Shown: positions 27,906 through 36,753 of the stretch, one piece after another | How the letters are laid out: every line of letters starts with the position of its first letter | How positions within the stretch are numbered: the stretch's first letter is position 1 | NCBI GenBank assembly: GCA_020849625.1 | Contig: JADLFV010000071.1 | Span: 1-55,321 of the forward strand | Source of the DNA: Phycisphaeraceae bacterium | Lineage (GTDB): Bacteria > Planctomycetota > Phycisphaerae > Phycisphaerales > Phycisphaeraceae | Reading direction: 5' to 3' | Length of the DNA stretch: 55,321 nucleotides | Position numbers and translations under genes: made by a program | Notes under the pieces: model-generated | What the model saw: the letters and a program-made list of their open reading frames with translations, nothing else | Databases searched by the model: none | What the model was told of the DNA's origin: nothing

Positions 27906-29927
27906 ATGCGAAACGTGGTCGTGACGATCTTAGTGGCGATGGCCTGTGCAACACCGCTGGCGGCTGTGACCACCGTGTGGAAAGGGCCAACCGGCGGCGG
28001 GCTGTTTCAGGATCCCGCCAACTGGACCAACGTCGTCCCGGGTACGGGTGTCGATGACCTGGCCATTTTCAACGCGACCACTAACGTCGATGGCCCAATC
28101 ACCTTCAACAGCCAAGTCAGCATCGGCGACATCTACTTCCAGAACACAACCGGCCGGCTCGAGATGGACATTGGCGATTACCAGTTGCTGATGTCGGACA
28201 AGGCGATCCTCGGCACCGCGGCCGGGCAAGTCAACGATGTGGTGGTTTCCAGTGGCCAGGTTCAATCAGCTTTCATTTTCATCGGCAATGCTGCAGGCTC
28301 CGAAGGCAACAGCCTTACACTCTCCGGCTCCGACACACATTGGACCACCACCGCCACCACCGCTTCCATCCGCGTCGGCAGCAACGGCGGATCCTACTCC
28401 GCACTCACCATCGCCGATGGAGCATCGCTTGAGAGCCAGACGCAGATGATCATCGCCCTGCAGGGCGCAGCTCACAATCTGGTCACGGTCACGGGCAATG
28501 GCTCACAACTGAGCGTCGCTCAGAGTCTTTCGATCGGCGACAACACCTCGGCGGGCCTTCCCGCACAGACCGACAATCAGTTGCAGGTGCTCGACGGCGG
28601 ATTCGTCACCGTGCGCGAGCTGATCATCGGCACCACCGAGTACTCACCCAACAGCACCGTCCTGGTGTCCGGCGCCGGGTCGCGGCTCAACGTTCGCGGT
28701 GGACAGCAATCATCGCCCAGCAGCAGTGTTGGCCAGCAGAACGACGTCGGTCGGGCTTCGGCAAACAACCGCCTGATGGTCGAGAATCACGGCGTGATTG
28801 ACGGCGGCGCTATCTTCTATCTCGGCCGATATGAATCCAGCACCGACAACCTCCTTTCCGTCACCAGCGGCGGCAGCCTCACCGGCACCGGCGTCCGCAT
28901 CAACAACGGCACGCTCCTGATTGACCAGGGCGCCGTCACGCTCAACCGCATCTACGACACCCAGCGCGTACCACCCATCGTGCTTGGCGGCGTCTTCCGT
29001 ATCGATCAACCTGATGCTCACGTTGATTTCCGTAGCGGCACCCTCACCACCCCCAGCGCTATTGTCACCAACGGCCAGCAGTTCGTCATCGGTGACGGAA
29101 GCGCCACCCCGGCTATGTATCGCATGACCCCCGACACCTTCGGAAGCCTGCCGCGCGGACCCGGAGCGGACACTCTCACCCACACGTTCGCCGATGGTCT
29201 GCACCTGAGCAGCAACGCGGTGCTGACCGGCAGCGGTGACATCATCGCCAACGTCACCGGTGTCACCGGCGCCCATGTGAAGGTCGGCGATGAATTCGGC
29301 ATCATCCGCGTCACCGGCGCCTGGAACAATCGCCGGATTACCGTCGAGTTGCAGATCGGTGACCTGACACAGACACAGACGGCCGGAGTCAACTATGACC
29401 TGCTCGATATCACCGGCAACTTTGTCCACGGCAGCGGCAGCGCCATCATCATCGACACCTCCCTCTTCCAGCCTGCCGCCAGCGAGACCACTTTCCGCGT
29501 CATCGGCTGGACTGGACAGGTCAGCGCCGACGTCGGCAGTGTGTTGACCTTCACCGGCGGACCAACGATGGCTTACGAGTTTCGTTCCGACGGACTGTAC
29601 CTGACCGCGCCTGTTGCACTGCATCCCGGTGATGCCAACGGTGACGGCCTGGTCAACCTGGCGGACCTGCAGATTCTCGGTGATAACTGGCAATCGATCA
29701 CCGCCACCTGGGCCGAAGCGGATTTCAACGGTGACAACCTTGTCAACCTGGCAGACCTGCAGATCATCGGTGACAACTGGAACTTCGGTGTTAACACGGA
29801 CATGGCGTTCAAGCAGGCACTTGAACAGACGAGCCTGGCGCTGCCTGAACTGGGCAACATGACCTGGCTCGCTCTGCTCCTGCTGCTGTCGAACAGAAGA
29901 CATGGCAACAACATTTCAGAGGATTGA
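27906..29927 (+). CDS. Large beta-helix-like surface protein with dockerin-like repeats and degenerate PEP-CTERM
   Basis: The 673-residue protein starts MRNVVVTILVAMACATPLAA, a signal peptide, followed by WKGPTGGGLFQDPANWTN, the TxW..P.NW pattern shared with the 24979 protein. The long body is repetitive and beta-rich (NQLQVLDGGFVTVRELIIG, VENHGVIDGGAIFYLG). Two dockerin-like repeats (GDANGDGLVNLADLQILGDNW, ADFNGDNLVNLADLQIIGDNW) precede LPELGNMTWLALLLLLSNRR. That tail looks like a PEP-CTERM in which PEP has become PEL, so anchoring may be altered. It ends one base before the next gene starts. Confidence 0.75.
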   Translation: MRNVVVTILVAMACATPLAAVTTVWKGPTGGGLFQDPANWTNVVPGTGVDDLAIFNATTNVDGPITFNSQVSIGDIYFQNTTGRLEMDIGDYQLLMSDKAILGTAAGQVNDVVVSSGQVQSAFIFIGNAAGSEGNSLTLSGSDTHWTTTATTASIRVGSNGGSYSALTIADGASLESQTQMIIALQGAAHNLVTVTGNGSQLSVAQSLSIGDNTSAGLPAQTDNQLQVLDGGFVTVRELIIGTTEYSPNSTVLVSGAGSRLNVRGGQQSSPSSSVGQQNDVGRASANNRLMVENHGVIDGGAIFYLGRYESSTDNLLSVTSGGSLTGTGVRINNGTLLIDQGAVTLNRIYDTQRVPPIVLGGVFRIDQPDAHVDFRSGTLTTPSAIVTNGQQFVIGDGSATPAMYRMTPDTFGSLPRGPGADTLTHTFADGLHLSSNAVLTGSGDIIANVTGVTGAHVKVGDEFGIIRVTGAWNNRRITVELQIGDLTQTQTAGVNYDLLDITGNFVHGSGSAIIIDTSLFQPAASETTFRVIGWTGQVSADVGSVLTFTGGPTMAYEFRSDGLYLTAPVALHPGDANGDGLVNLADLQILGDNWQSITATWAEADFNGDNLVNLADLQIIGDNWNFGVNTDMAFKQALEQTSLALPELGNMTWLALLLLLSNRRHGNNISED

Positions 29928-29928
29928 T

Positions 29929-32724
29929 ATGACCACCTGCGGCTATATCGCATCTCGTGCCCGCATTGTCATGGCTGTTTGTGCACTATTGCTGTTCACG
30001 GCAGTGCTGCCAATGCCGGCCAAAGCGCAGAATAAGAATCTCTACGGCACCGTGACGTCGACCGATCCGCAGCAGAACGCCATCACCTATCGAGAGAAGC
30101 GCACAGGCGCAACGCAGGTGCTGGTGGTGCCGCCGGACGCGCCGTTCACGCGCACGGTGCCGGTGCGGGTGAAGCTGACGATGGACCAGGTATTTGTGGG
30201 CGACGAACTGGTGATCACGGTTGATCCTTCGAGCGATCCGCCGCGCGTGGTGGGCATTCGCGTGGTCAATCCACCGCCCGGTGCAACACCGGCGTCGAAG
30301 GCTGCAGCGCCCGTAAGGGTGAAGCCGGCATCATCTGCGCCGCTTCCGCCGAAGTTTGAATCAGCAGCGTTGCAGTTGCAGAAGCTTGAGTGGGCTGGCA
30401 AGGGACGTTTCCGGGTGGTGGTGGAGGTTTCGCCGGTGTCGCTGGAGGGACGGGATGCGGACGAATTGCCCGCGCAGATGGAGATCGATCTGGAGGCGGC
30501 ATTGCGTCAGGCCGGCGCCAGCGGGCGCATCGATATCAGCAGCGTGCAGGTGATGCGTTTCGATCCCGCCACATCACGGCCGCTGGCCTATGACGCATAT
30601 CGTTACGCCCAGTCGCCCAATGATCGGCCGTTCCGCTGGTACGACGCAGCGATTCCATACGACTTTCCCGAGGTGGTCGCTTCGATCAATCGCACGTCGA
30701 ACGAGCCACGACGTACAATCTCACCCCGGGCGGGTTATGCCTACAACGCTGTCGGACAATGGCGTCGCGGACGATTGACCTGGCTGCACACCCAGCAGGG
30801 GCAGCAGCCTTCCTACTACGCGATTTATTTTGATGCCTTGCCCACCGATCAGCCGCCCATGCAGACGCCGCCGCGCGGTTGGGTCGGCGACGGCACGGCT
30901 CGCTGCGATGTGCGCGGCAGCAGCACCACCGGCTGCGGACACACGCGCATAGCCCTGGACGATTTCAATGATGACGGCCTGATCGACATCATCTACGGCG
31001 AAGAAGGCGGTTGCCTGTTCTGGATGCCCAACGCCGGCAGCGCCAGCGAGCCGAACTTTCCAGTCACGCGCATGATCTACGATGCGGAAGGGCTGCCCAT
31101 CGACGTGGGTGTTCATGCCGCACCGCTGCTGGTCGATTGGGATGGTGACGGCGCCACCGATCTGCTGGTGGGCACCTACGTCAATCGCCTGGCGCTTTTC
31201 CGCAACAAGGGCACCAACCGGGATCGCAAGTACGTTTTCAGCGGTGTGATCGAAGCCGACGGCCAAGTGCTGGAACTGCCGCACAGCCCGATCCTCGGCC
31301 GACCTGAAGGCGTGTTCAATCACGATTACTACCCTGTGGCTGACGCGGTGGACATCAACGGCGACGGACGGTTGGATCTGTTGCTGGGCGGCTACGTGAC
31401 CGGCCGGGTCTATTGGTACGAGAACACGGGCGACGATGCCAACCACATGCCGCAACTTACCTTCCGTGGTCCCCTGCAGGCTGGCGGCCAGCCGATCAGC
31501 AACGGAGGCTGGGCTGCAGCGCCTTGCTTCGCGGACTTCAACCAGGACGGGAAACTCGATCTGGTGCTGGGCCGTCTGCCCGTCGCCTCATTGGGTGGAG
31601 CGATCGAAGGAAAACCGTCATTGCTGAATTACTTTGCCGGCACCGGAACCACTTCACAGCCCGATTTCGAGCAGCAGCCTTTTCCCAGTGTGGACGACGG
31701 CCCTCATCCCTACCTCAGCACCCCGCGGGCGACGGACTTTAACGGCGACGGGCTGCTCGATTTGATCGTCAATGCCGCGAGCAACATCTATCTCTTTGAA
31801 AACGTCGGCAGCGCAACTGTGCCGCGCTTCAAGTTCAATCTGTCGGCCATTGCATCGACATGGGGTAATGCTCGTCTGCCCGGGTACATGTTCCTGGATT
31901 GGAACAAGGACGGCCGTGCCGACATGGTGGATGATTACGCCGTCCTGCTCAACGACGGCAAGGGTGTGCCGTTCACCTTCACGGAGCGTATCAACATCCT
32001 GCCCGAGGGCCAGACGATCCGGCACGACTCGGGCGTGGGTGATGACTGGTTCTGGCCGCGGCTTTATGACTTCGACGGTGACGGCGATTACGACGTGCTG
32101 TTCGGCGACTGGTTCGGCAACGTCTGGCTGCACCGCAACCTGGCTCCCGAGCAGGAAGGCTTCAACCTGGAAGGCGAGCAACTGAAAACCAGTGATGGTC
32201 AACTGATCAAGGTCGGCCCACTCGACGCTGACCCCGACAAAAGCTTCATCGCTCTGCAGGGTGCACGCACCGTCCTGGCCATGGCGGATTTTGACAACGA
32301 CGGCCGCAACGACCTGGTCGTGGGCGATACCTTCGGCATTGTGCGCTTGTATCGCAACGCAACTGACAACGCACACCCCGTCTTCGAACTGCCGGTGGAG
32401 CTTGGCAATCTGGGTATTCGTTTGATGGTGGACACCTGCGACTGGAACAGCGACGGCAGGATCGACGTGATCGCTGGGGCTGCCAACGGGCGCGTACGTG
32501 TGTTCCTGAATACGGGCAGCGCCGGGTCGGTCAGCTTCGATGAAGGCACGGATCCCAACTTGCCACCCATCAAGCAGCCGCGCACGGTGATGGTCGATCT
32601 CAATGGTGACGGTGACGAGGATGTTTTCCTGCCGAGCACGCAAGGCTCGATTTGGATCGAACGCTCTTATCTGGATCATGGTTATGCGAAAGCTCGCCTG
32701 ATTGAATGGCAGGTCAAACCTTAG
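29929..32724 (+). CDS. Secreted FG-GAP/VCBS repeat protein
   Basis: The 931-residue protein starts at the ATG at 29929 with AGAGGA five bases upstream and has a signal peptide ending near AKAQ. From about residue 340 on there are roughly ten calcium-binding FG-GAP/VCBS blades: DFNDDGLIDIIYG, DWDGDGATDLLVG, DINGDGRLDLLLG, DFNQDGKLDLVLG, DFNGDGLLDLIV, DWNKDGRADMV, DFDGDGDYDVLFG, DFDNDGRNDLVVG, DWNSDGRIDVIAG and DLNGDGDEDVFL. This suggests an integrin-alpha-like propeller or two. The N-terminal 300 residues have no recognisable family. No PEP-CTERM tail is present. It may bind glycan or protein at the surface; no enzymatic motif is seen. Confidence 0.85.
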   Translation: MTTCGYIASRARIVMAVCALLLFTAVLPMPAKAQNKNLYGTVTSTDPQQNAITYREKRTGATQVLVVPPDAPFTRTVPVRVKLTMDQVFVGDELVITVDPSSDPPRVVGIRVVNPPPGATPASKAAAPVRVKPASSAPLPPKFESAALQLQKLEWAGKGRFRVVVEVSPVSLEGRDADELPAQMEIDLEAALRQAGASGRIDISSVQVMRFDPATSRPLAYDAYRYAQSPNDRPFRWYDAAIPYDFPEVVASINRTSNEPRRTISPRAGYAYNAVGQWRRGRLTWLHTQQGQQPSYYAIYFDALPTDQPPMQTPPRGWVGDGTARCDVRGSSTTGCGHTRIALDDFNDDGLIDIIYGEEGGCLFWMPNAGSASEPNFPVTRMIYDAEGLPIDVGVHAAPLLVDWDGDGATDLLVGTYVNRLALFRNKGTNRDRKYVFSGVIEADGQVLELPHSPILGRPEGVFNHDYYPVADAVDINGDGRLDLLLGGYVTGRVYWYENTGDDANHMPQLTFRGPLQAGGQPISNGGWAAAPCFADFNQDGKLDLVLGRLPVASLGGAIEGKPSLLNYFAGTGTTSQPDFEQQPFPSVDDGPHPYLSTPRATDFNGDGLLDLIVNAASNIYLFENVGSATVPRFKFNLSAIASTWGNARLPGYMFLDWNKDGRADMVDDYAVLLNDGKGVPFTFTERINILPEGQTIRHDSGVGDDWFWPRLYDFDGDGDYDVLFGDWFGNVWLHRNLAPEQEGFNLEGEQLKTSDGQLIKVGPLDADPDKSFIALQGARTVLAMADFDNDGRNDLVVGDTFGIVRLYRNATDNAHPVFELPVELGNLGIRLMVDTCDWNSDGRIDVIAGAANGRVRVFLNTGSAGSVSFDEGTDPNLPPIKQPRTVMVDLNGDGDEDVFLPSTQGSIWIERSYLDHGYAKARLIEWQVKP

Positions 32725-33285
32725 TGACGGGTGATAACCATGACATACTGGTGATGCTTGAGCCACCTGTGATGAGAGCATCGGCGGCAAATTGATCGCT
32801 TGCTGATGTCGCGCAGGCGCGAATCTCTGCTGCCCCGTGCCTCACACGGAACTGGACTTGCGGCCTGCACATCCAGCTCTTCAAGCGAACATCCAATGGA
32901 CCGAATGCTTGAAATGTTGGTTTGAGACCAACACGGCCATCGACAAGGTGTCGTGGCGATACCACTCGTGCCGGTTACGCACCTCGTTGCGAGCCTGATC
33001 CACACCCTGTTTGGCCGACTCGGAGCAGCACGCGATGATGAAGGCCACAGGGCAACCCACTTGCCGGCCACAGCGCCCGATCTGCTTCAGGAATGGTGAA
33101 GATGCGCGAGTCGGGCAGTTGCCGCCGCCGCAGAGCTGAAATGTGAACGTGTGAGACTTGTACCGACTGACAAAGGCTGCGCTTCATGCTGTTATGGTGA
33201 TAAGTAATTCGGGGGCCGCACATGTCAATAGAACATCTAACCGTGATGTTGCAGCAGGAACACGCCATTGCGTAGCACGGTTACG
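32725..33285. other. Gap of 561 bases with decayed transposase
   Basis: Between the FG-GAP gene and the minus-strand regulator no intact gene is visible. The middle (about 32881-33061) has a readable transposase fragment listed separately. The remaining parts show several overlapping short frames on the minus strand with stops and frameshifts, as expected for an old insertion. Confidence 0.5.
32881..33061 (-). pseudogene. IS701-like transposase remnant
   Basis: On the minus strand a frame ending at the stop 32881-32883 reads FIIACCSESAKQGVDQARNE, then VRNRHEWYRHDTLSMAVLV. The order C-[FC]-E-x-A-K-x-G-x-D-x-x-x-EVR-x-W-x-WYRH-x-TL-x-M-A matches the region of IS701-family DDE transposases around EAKGEVGLDQYEVR and GWYRHITLAM. 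There is no start, no DDE core and no recognisable inverted repeat, so it is a relic. Assignment is from motif memory, not a search. Confidence 0.5.
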
Positions 33286-34374
33286 CTACGCCCCTGCCTC
33301 AAGTTCGACCGGGATTCGAATGTGTTTCGGCTGAGTCTCTTTGCCTTTGTATATGTTCAGAAGCATCTGCCCGATAAGCTCTCCCTGCTGCTCGGGCGTC
33401 ATGGCCAGACGAATATGTGGGAACGGCGAAGGATTCTCCTTGCCCCGGCGGAACAGCGTGACGAGCGCGATGGGCACATCGACGCCGATTTTCTTTCCCA
33501 CGGCTTCAACCGCAACGCTCGCATATTTCGCATGACGCTCGGATTGAGCGATGATGCCCGTGCGCAGCCGCGATTGCGTCAAAAGCTTCTCGACCTCGGA
33601 GCACACGATATCCTCGTCCGTCACCAGGACGCGCCAGATGAGGGCCGAGGTCGGCAGTTTGGCTTCGTCCATCGTTGCCGTGATGCCATCGAGCAAGTCG
33701 TGATCGCCCGGATAGATTTCGTTACGGTTCAGCACGATGATGCGCTTGCATCTCTGTTCGATCATGTAACGGGTGAGGATGTGACCTGTCTGAACATTAT
33801 CGCGATCAATGGATGAGAGGGCTGTATGCGAAAGGTGCAGGCCACCGTGCACCAGGGAGGGCAGGCCGCTCCTGGCCATGAGCCGCTGGACCGGGATCGA
33901 AGCTTTGCTGATGACAAAACCGACGGGATAAGCCACGGTCTGCGCCGCATCGATCAATCGCTGGATGTATTTGTCCTCGTGGTGGCTGGGCAGGTAATTG
34001 AACTGAATCTCAGCGTTGGGCACCACACCCTGCAGGCCGACGGTGAGCCCGTCGGAATACAGGCCTTCCTGCTTGACGTAGCGCTGATTCACGACAATGT
34101 GCACACGCTGGAACGCTTCGCTGGCGCATTCTGTCGGAGGATGGGCGATCACCGCTCCCCGGCGCTGCTTGCGGTCGATGATCCTTCTCTTGACCAGCAG
34201 ACGAAGAGCGCTGTTGGCGACATTGGCGCTCACGCCCAGCATCTGGGCGGTTTCCGCGGTGCTCATATAGGCATCGCCGGGAAGGAGATTCCTGCGGCGA
34301 ATGTCCTTCTCGAGCATTTTCGCCAGTTGCAGGATGCGCGGCTGCGGCTCGTGTGTTTCGGCAGTGATGGGCAT
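33286..34374 (-). CDS. GntR-type regulator with LacI-like ligand domain
   Basis: The 362-residue protein has an N-terminal GntR winged helix (ILQLAKMLEKDIRRRNLLPG, STAETAQMLGVSANVANSAL, RRGAVIA) and a C-terminal periplasmic-binding-protein-like domain (VGFVISKASIPVQRLMARSG, SLVHGGLHLSHTALSSIDRD, TRYMIEQRCKRIIVLNR, IALVTLFRRG). The architecture equals that of the regulator at 5382, with low apparent similarity. It stands alone on the minus strand with no gene close behind it, so its targets are unclear. The divergent gene 700 bases away is the chimeric PEP-CTERM gene at 35068. Confidence 0.82.
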   Translation of the reverse strand: MPITAETHEPQPRILQLAKMLEKDIRRRNLLPGDAYMSTAETAQMLGVSANVANSALRLLVKRRIIDRKQRRGAVIAHPPTECASEAFQRVHIVVNQRYVKQEGLYSDGLTVGLQGVVPNAEIQFNYLPSHHEDKYIQRLIDAAQTVAYPVGFVISKASIPVQRLMARSGLPSLVHGGLHLSHTALSSIDRDNVQTGHILTRYMIEQRCKRIIVLNRNEIYPGDHDLLDGITATMDEAKLPTSALIWRVLVTDEDIVCSEVEKLLTQSRLRTGIIAQSERHAKYASVAVEAVGKKIGVDVPIALVTLFRRGKENPSPFPHIRLAMTPEQQGELIGQMLLNIYKGKETQPKHIRIPVELEAGA

Positions 34375-35067
34375 GATATCAACTCAGTGCCTGCTTGGGC
34401 GGTAGCCGGTTCCCACAGCGGAATCACATGGGCGAGCAACGCCCCGGGCAGAACTTCGCATATCATCCAGCAGACCGTTGCTGATGTCCAGCAAGAGGGA
34501 AGAATCCACCATGGCAGGAGGCTCCAAGTCCACGATCCACACTTCATCGTCAAAGCGTCTGTCAGGCCAGTGCGCCACGCACGAAAGACAACCGGAAGAT
34601 AGCCGCATGGCCAACGTCCACACCGACATCGGCCAATGAAAAGCTCGCAGCGACGTGGTGTCTGCGATCTTCACAGGCACCCTCCAAGTGACGTCCGCCA
34701 AGCACCTCAACAATCGCCTTAGCATTGGGTAACTGATTCGCACTCAGAAGCTCCTGCCTGCCCAGCACGCAACCACAAACGAATCAACGATTAGCCCGGC
34801 GTTTACCTCTGCATACCCCACCATGACGCACCCATAGCGTATCAAAAATTATTGTTAATTCAACATATATTATTAAACACGTGGCGGATATAATGATCTT
34901 GGATGGCGCGATGGAGGATTTAGTCTTCACGCAGATATCGCGTATAAATTTTAAATATCTATTAATTAATATTTTAAAAATGTTTTATTACCGGCCTCGC
35001 AAAACCGCTAGAGAAAGTACATCTTCAATTATATTATTATGTAGTTGAGTAAATGGGTGGTACACTG
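34375..35067. other. Long AT-rich intergenic region
   Basis: About 690 bases without a gene I can support. Minus-strand open frames at 34384-34743 and 34562-34768 have no recognisable family and no good ribosome site. From about 34840 to 35050 the DNA is very AT-rich (runs such as TTAAATATCTATTAATTAAT), unlike its surroundings, and may hold promoters for the flanking divergent genes. Confidence 0.5.
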
Positions 35068-36018
35068 ATGCGAGGTCGCCAACGGATCACGGCGGCGATG
35101 AGGAGGGGCCGGTGGCCCGACCGCGTACCCGTGCACGACTTCATGGTGGCTACCCGGCAGTTCGACATCATCATGGCCCAGTTCCGCAGCGACTCGGTTG
35201 CGATGTCGCGCTACTTCATCGAAGCGATAGATCAGCCTGGGCACGACGGCATGATGGTGGACCTGGACACCGAAACCATCGCCGGAGCCCTGGTCGCGCC
35301 GATCTCGTTTTCGTTCGATGCCTCCGGCGGACAATTGCCTTCTGACCAGGGATGGGGAATTGGGGAAATCGACGACGTGGGCACCATCGGCGTGGATGCC
35401 AATGCCGCCATCGTCACTGATGGCGTTGACGGCAATGTGCTGCGCATCAAAGACGGTTGGACGCCGACCAATCCTACCAGCGCGGCCGACTTGCCGGAGT
35501 ACACCCATGGATGGGGCGGCGCCGCCAATGAACAACTCCTGATTGATTATGGCATGAAGGTGACGCTTGTCTTCCGCAATGAAGCCACGGCCGGGGGCAC
35601 CAACGGATTACTGCGGCTGGGATTCACCAGCACACTGTTCGCGGCTTTTGACAATATTCCCGCCACGACAAGGAGTCTTAACTTCGGTGACCTCAAAGCG
35701 GTCCGAGCGGGACAGACCATTGGCGCGGGTAACTATCACACACTGGAAGTCATCGGGCAGAAAACCGGAACCAATGATTTCACCTTCACCATTTCCCTGG
35801 ATGGCGACACCCCGACCGCCTACAGCACCTTCCTCAATGACAACATCGTCGGAGGTTCAGTCCTGATCGGCGCTACCTCCAGCGCCGGCAGTGGCACGGA
35901 CTTGTGGGTCAAGTCCTTCAAGGTCGAAACGCTCAACGAGGTACCCGAACCGGCCAGTGCTGGGCTGCTGGGTGCAGGTATATTGACGCTTCTGTGGCGG
36001 TGGAGCCGCCAGGCATAA
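35068..36018 (+). CDS. Chimeric gene: URO-D-family N-terminus fused to PEP-CTERM protein
   Basis: The 316-residue reading frame begins MRGRQRITAAMRRGRWPDRV with GGTGG seven bases upstream. Residues 1-78 look like the N-terminus of a uroporphyrinogen-decarboxylase-family protein (compare MTSRDRMRAALSGQAVDRVP at 53987), including HDGMMVDLDTETIAGAL. At about VAPISFSFDASGGQ the sequence changes to a beta-sandwich lectin-like protein ending VPEPASAGLLGAGILTLLWRW, a PEP-CTERM tail. No signal peptide remains, so the anchor could not be exported normally. The simplest reading is a deletion or recombination that fused two genes in frame; it is probably non-functional. Confidence 0.65.
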   Translation: MRGRQRITAAMRRGRWPDRVPVHDFMVATRQFDIIMAQFRSDSVAMSRYFIEAIDQPGHDGMMVDLDTETIAGALVAPISFSFDASGGQLPSDQGWGIGEIDDVGTIGVDANAAIVTDGVDGNVLRIKDGWTPTNPTSAADLPEYTHGWGGAANEQLLIDYGMKVTLVFRNEATAGGTNGLLRLGFTSTLFAAFDNIPATTRSLNFGDLKAVRAGQTIGAGNYHTLEVIGQKTGTNDFTFTISLDGDTPTAYSTFLNDNIVGGSVLIGATSSAGSGTDLWVKSFKVETLNEVPEPASAGLLGAGILTLLWRWSRQA

Positions 36019-36049
36019 GCACGCGGTTTCGGCGACCTTGAGCACCTTG

Positions 36050-36079
36050 GCATCCCGCCAATTAAACCTGGCGGGATGC
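36050..36079. terminator. Hairpin downstream of the chimeric gene
   Basis: Perfect 11-bp arms GCATCCCGCCA (36050-36060) and TGGCGGGATGC (36069-36079) with an eight-base loop. It starts 32 bases after the stop at 36018. No U-run follows, so it may act as a bidirectional or 3'-protecting structure. Confidence 0.5.
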
Positions 36080-36227
36080 ATTCAGGATCGTGGTGATGGC
36101 GGTAAACAGAGCGTTTACATTCCGGCGCAGCACTGGACGCCATCCGCATGCAGCGACCCGGGGCCAACCATCCAATACTAAGCCAGCATCGCCTCCGGCA
36201 TTGATCATTGTTCGGTAAGGTGCGTTC

Positions 36228-36746
36228 ATGGTGCGGATCACGAATTTGCGTTTAAAGATCATCGGCTTAGCCGCGCTGCTGGCGCTGGCAGGATCTGCAC
36301 ACGCCGCTGTGCTGCAGCAGACCGTCGTTTTTCAACAGGGTGAAAACGGTTACCACGCATTTCGCATTCCCGCCCTGGTCAAGGCTGCCAATGGCGACCT
36401 GCTGGCTTTCGCCGAGGGGCGGGTCAACAGCACCAGCGATACCGGCAACATCGATATCGTCATGAAACGCAGCAGCAACGGCGGTCTCAGTTGGGATTCG
36501 TTACAGGTTGTCCGCAGTGATGGAGGCAACACCGTCGGCAACCCCGTGCCCATCCTCGACGCTGCCACCGGTAACCTCGTCCTTCTGGAAACCCACAACC
36601 TCGGACAGGATACGCAGGACGAAATCTATTACGGCACCAGTGACGGAACGCGCACGACGGGGGTGCAGACCTGCTCTGATAACGGCGCCACCTGGTCCGC
36701 CGCCACGGAGATCACCCACTGCGATCGTCACAAGGCTGCAACTTGA
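36228..36746 (+). pseudogene. Truncated exo-sialidase (GH33-like)
   Basis: The frame starts with a signal peptide (MVRITNLRLKIIGLAALLAL..HA) followed by the sialidase FRIP motif in YHAFRIPALVKAANGDLLAF and two Asp-boxes (SSNGGLSW, CSDNGATWS). It is the closest match in the window to a canonical bacterial GH33 sialidase, including the Arg of the triad. It stops after 172 codons, whereas family members have roughly 350-400 residues. The reading is lost around EITHCDRHKAAT, eight bases before the end of the convergent rhamnosidase gene. The missing part is not found next to it. Confidence 0.75.
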
Positions 36747-36753
36747 CTGAGTA

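Noticed and set aside
28710..29903. Minus-strand open frame of 397 codons
   Set aside because: It is antisense to the dockerin/PEP-CTERM surface protein, rich in D/V/G from the complementary repeats, with no family features.
31654..32790. Minus-strand open frame of 378 codons
   Set aside because: It is antisense to the FG-GAP repeats; its pattern follows the repeat period of the true gene.
34384..34743. Possible 119-residue minus-strand gene
   Set aside because: There is no ribosome site, the composition is unlike its neighbours, there is no recognisable domain, and it overlaps other weak frames.
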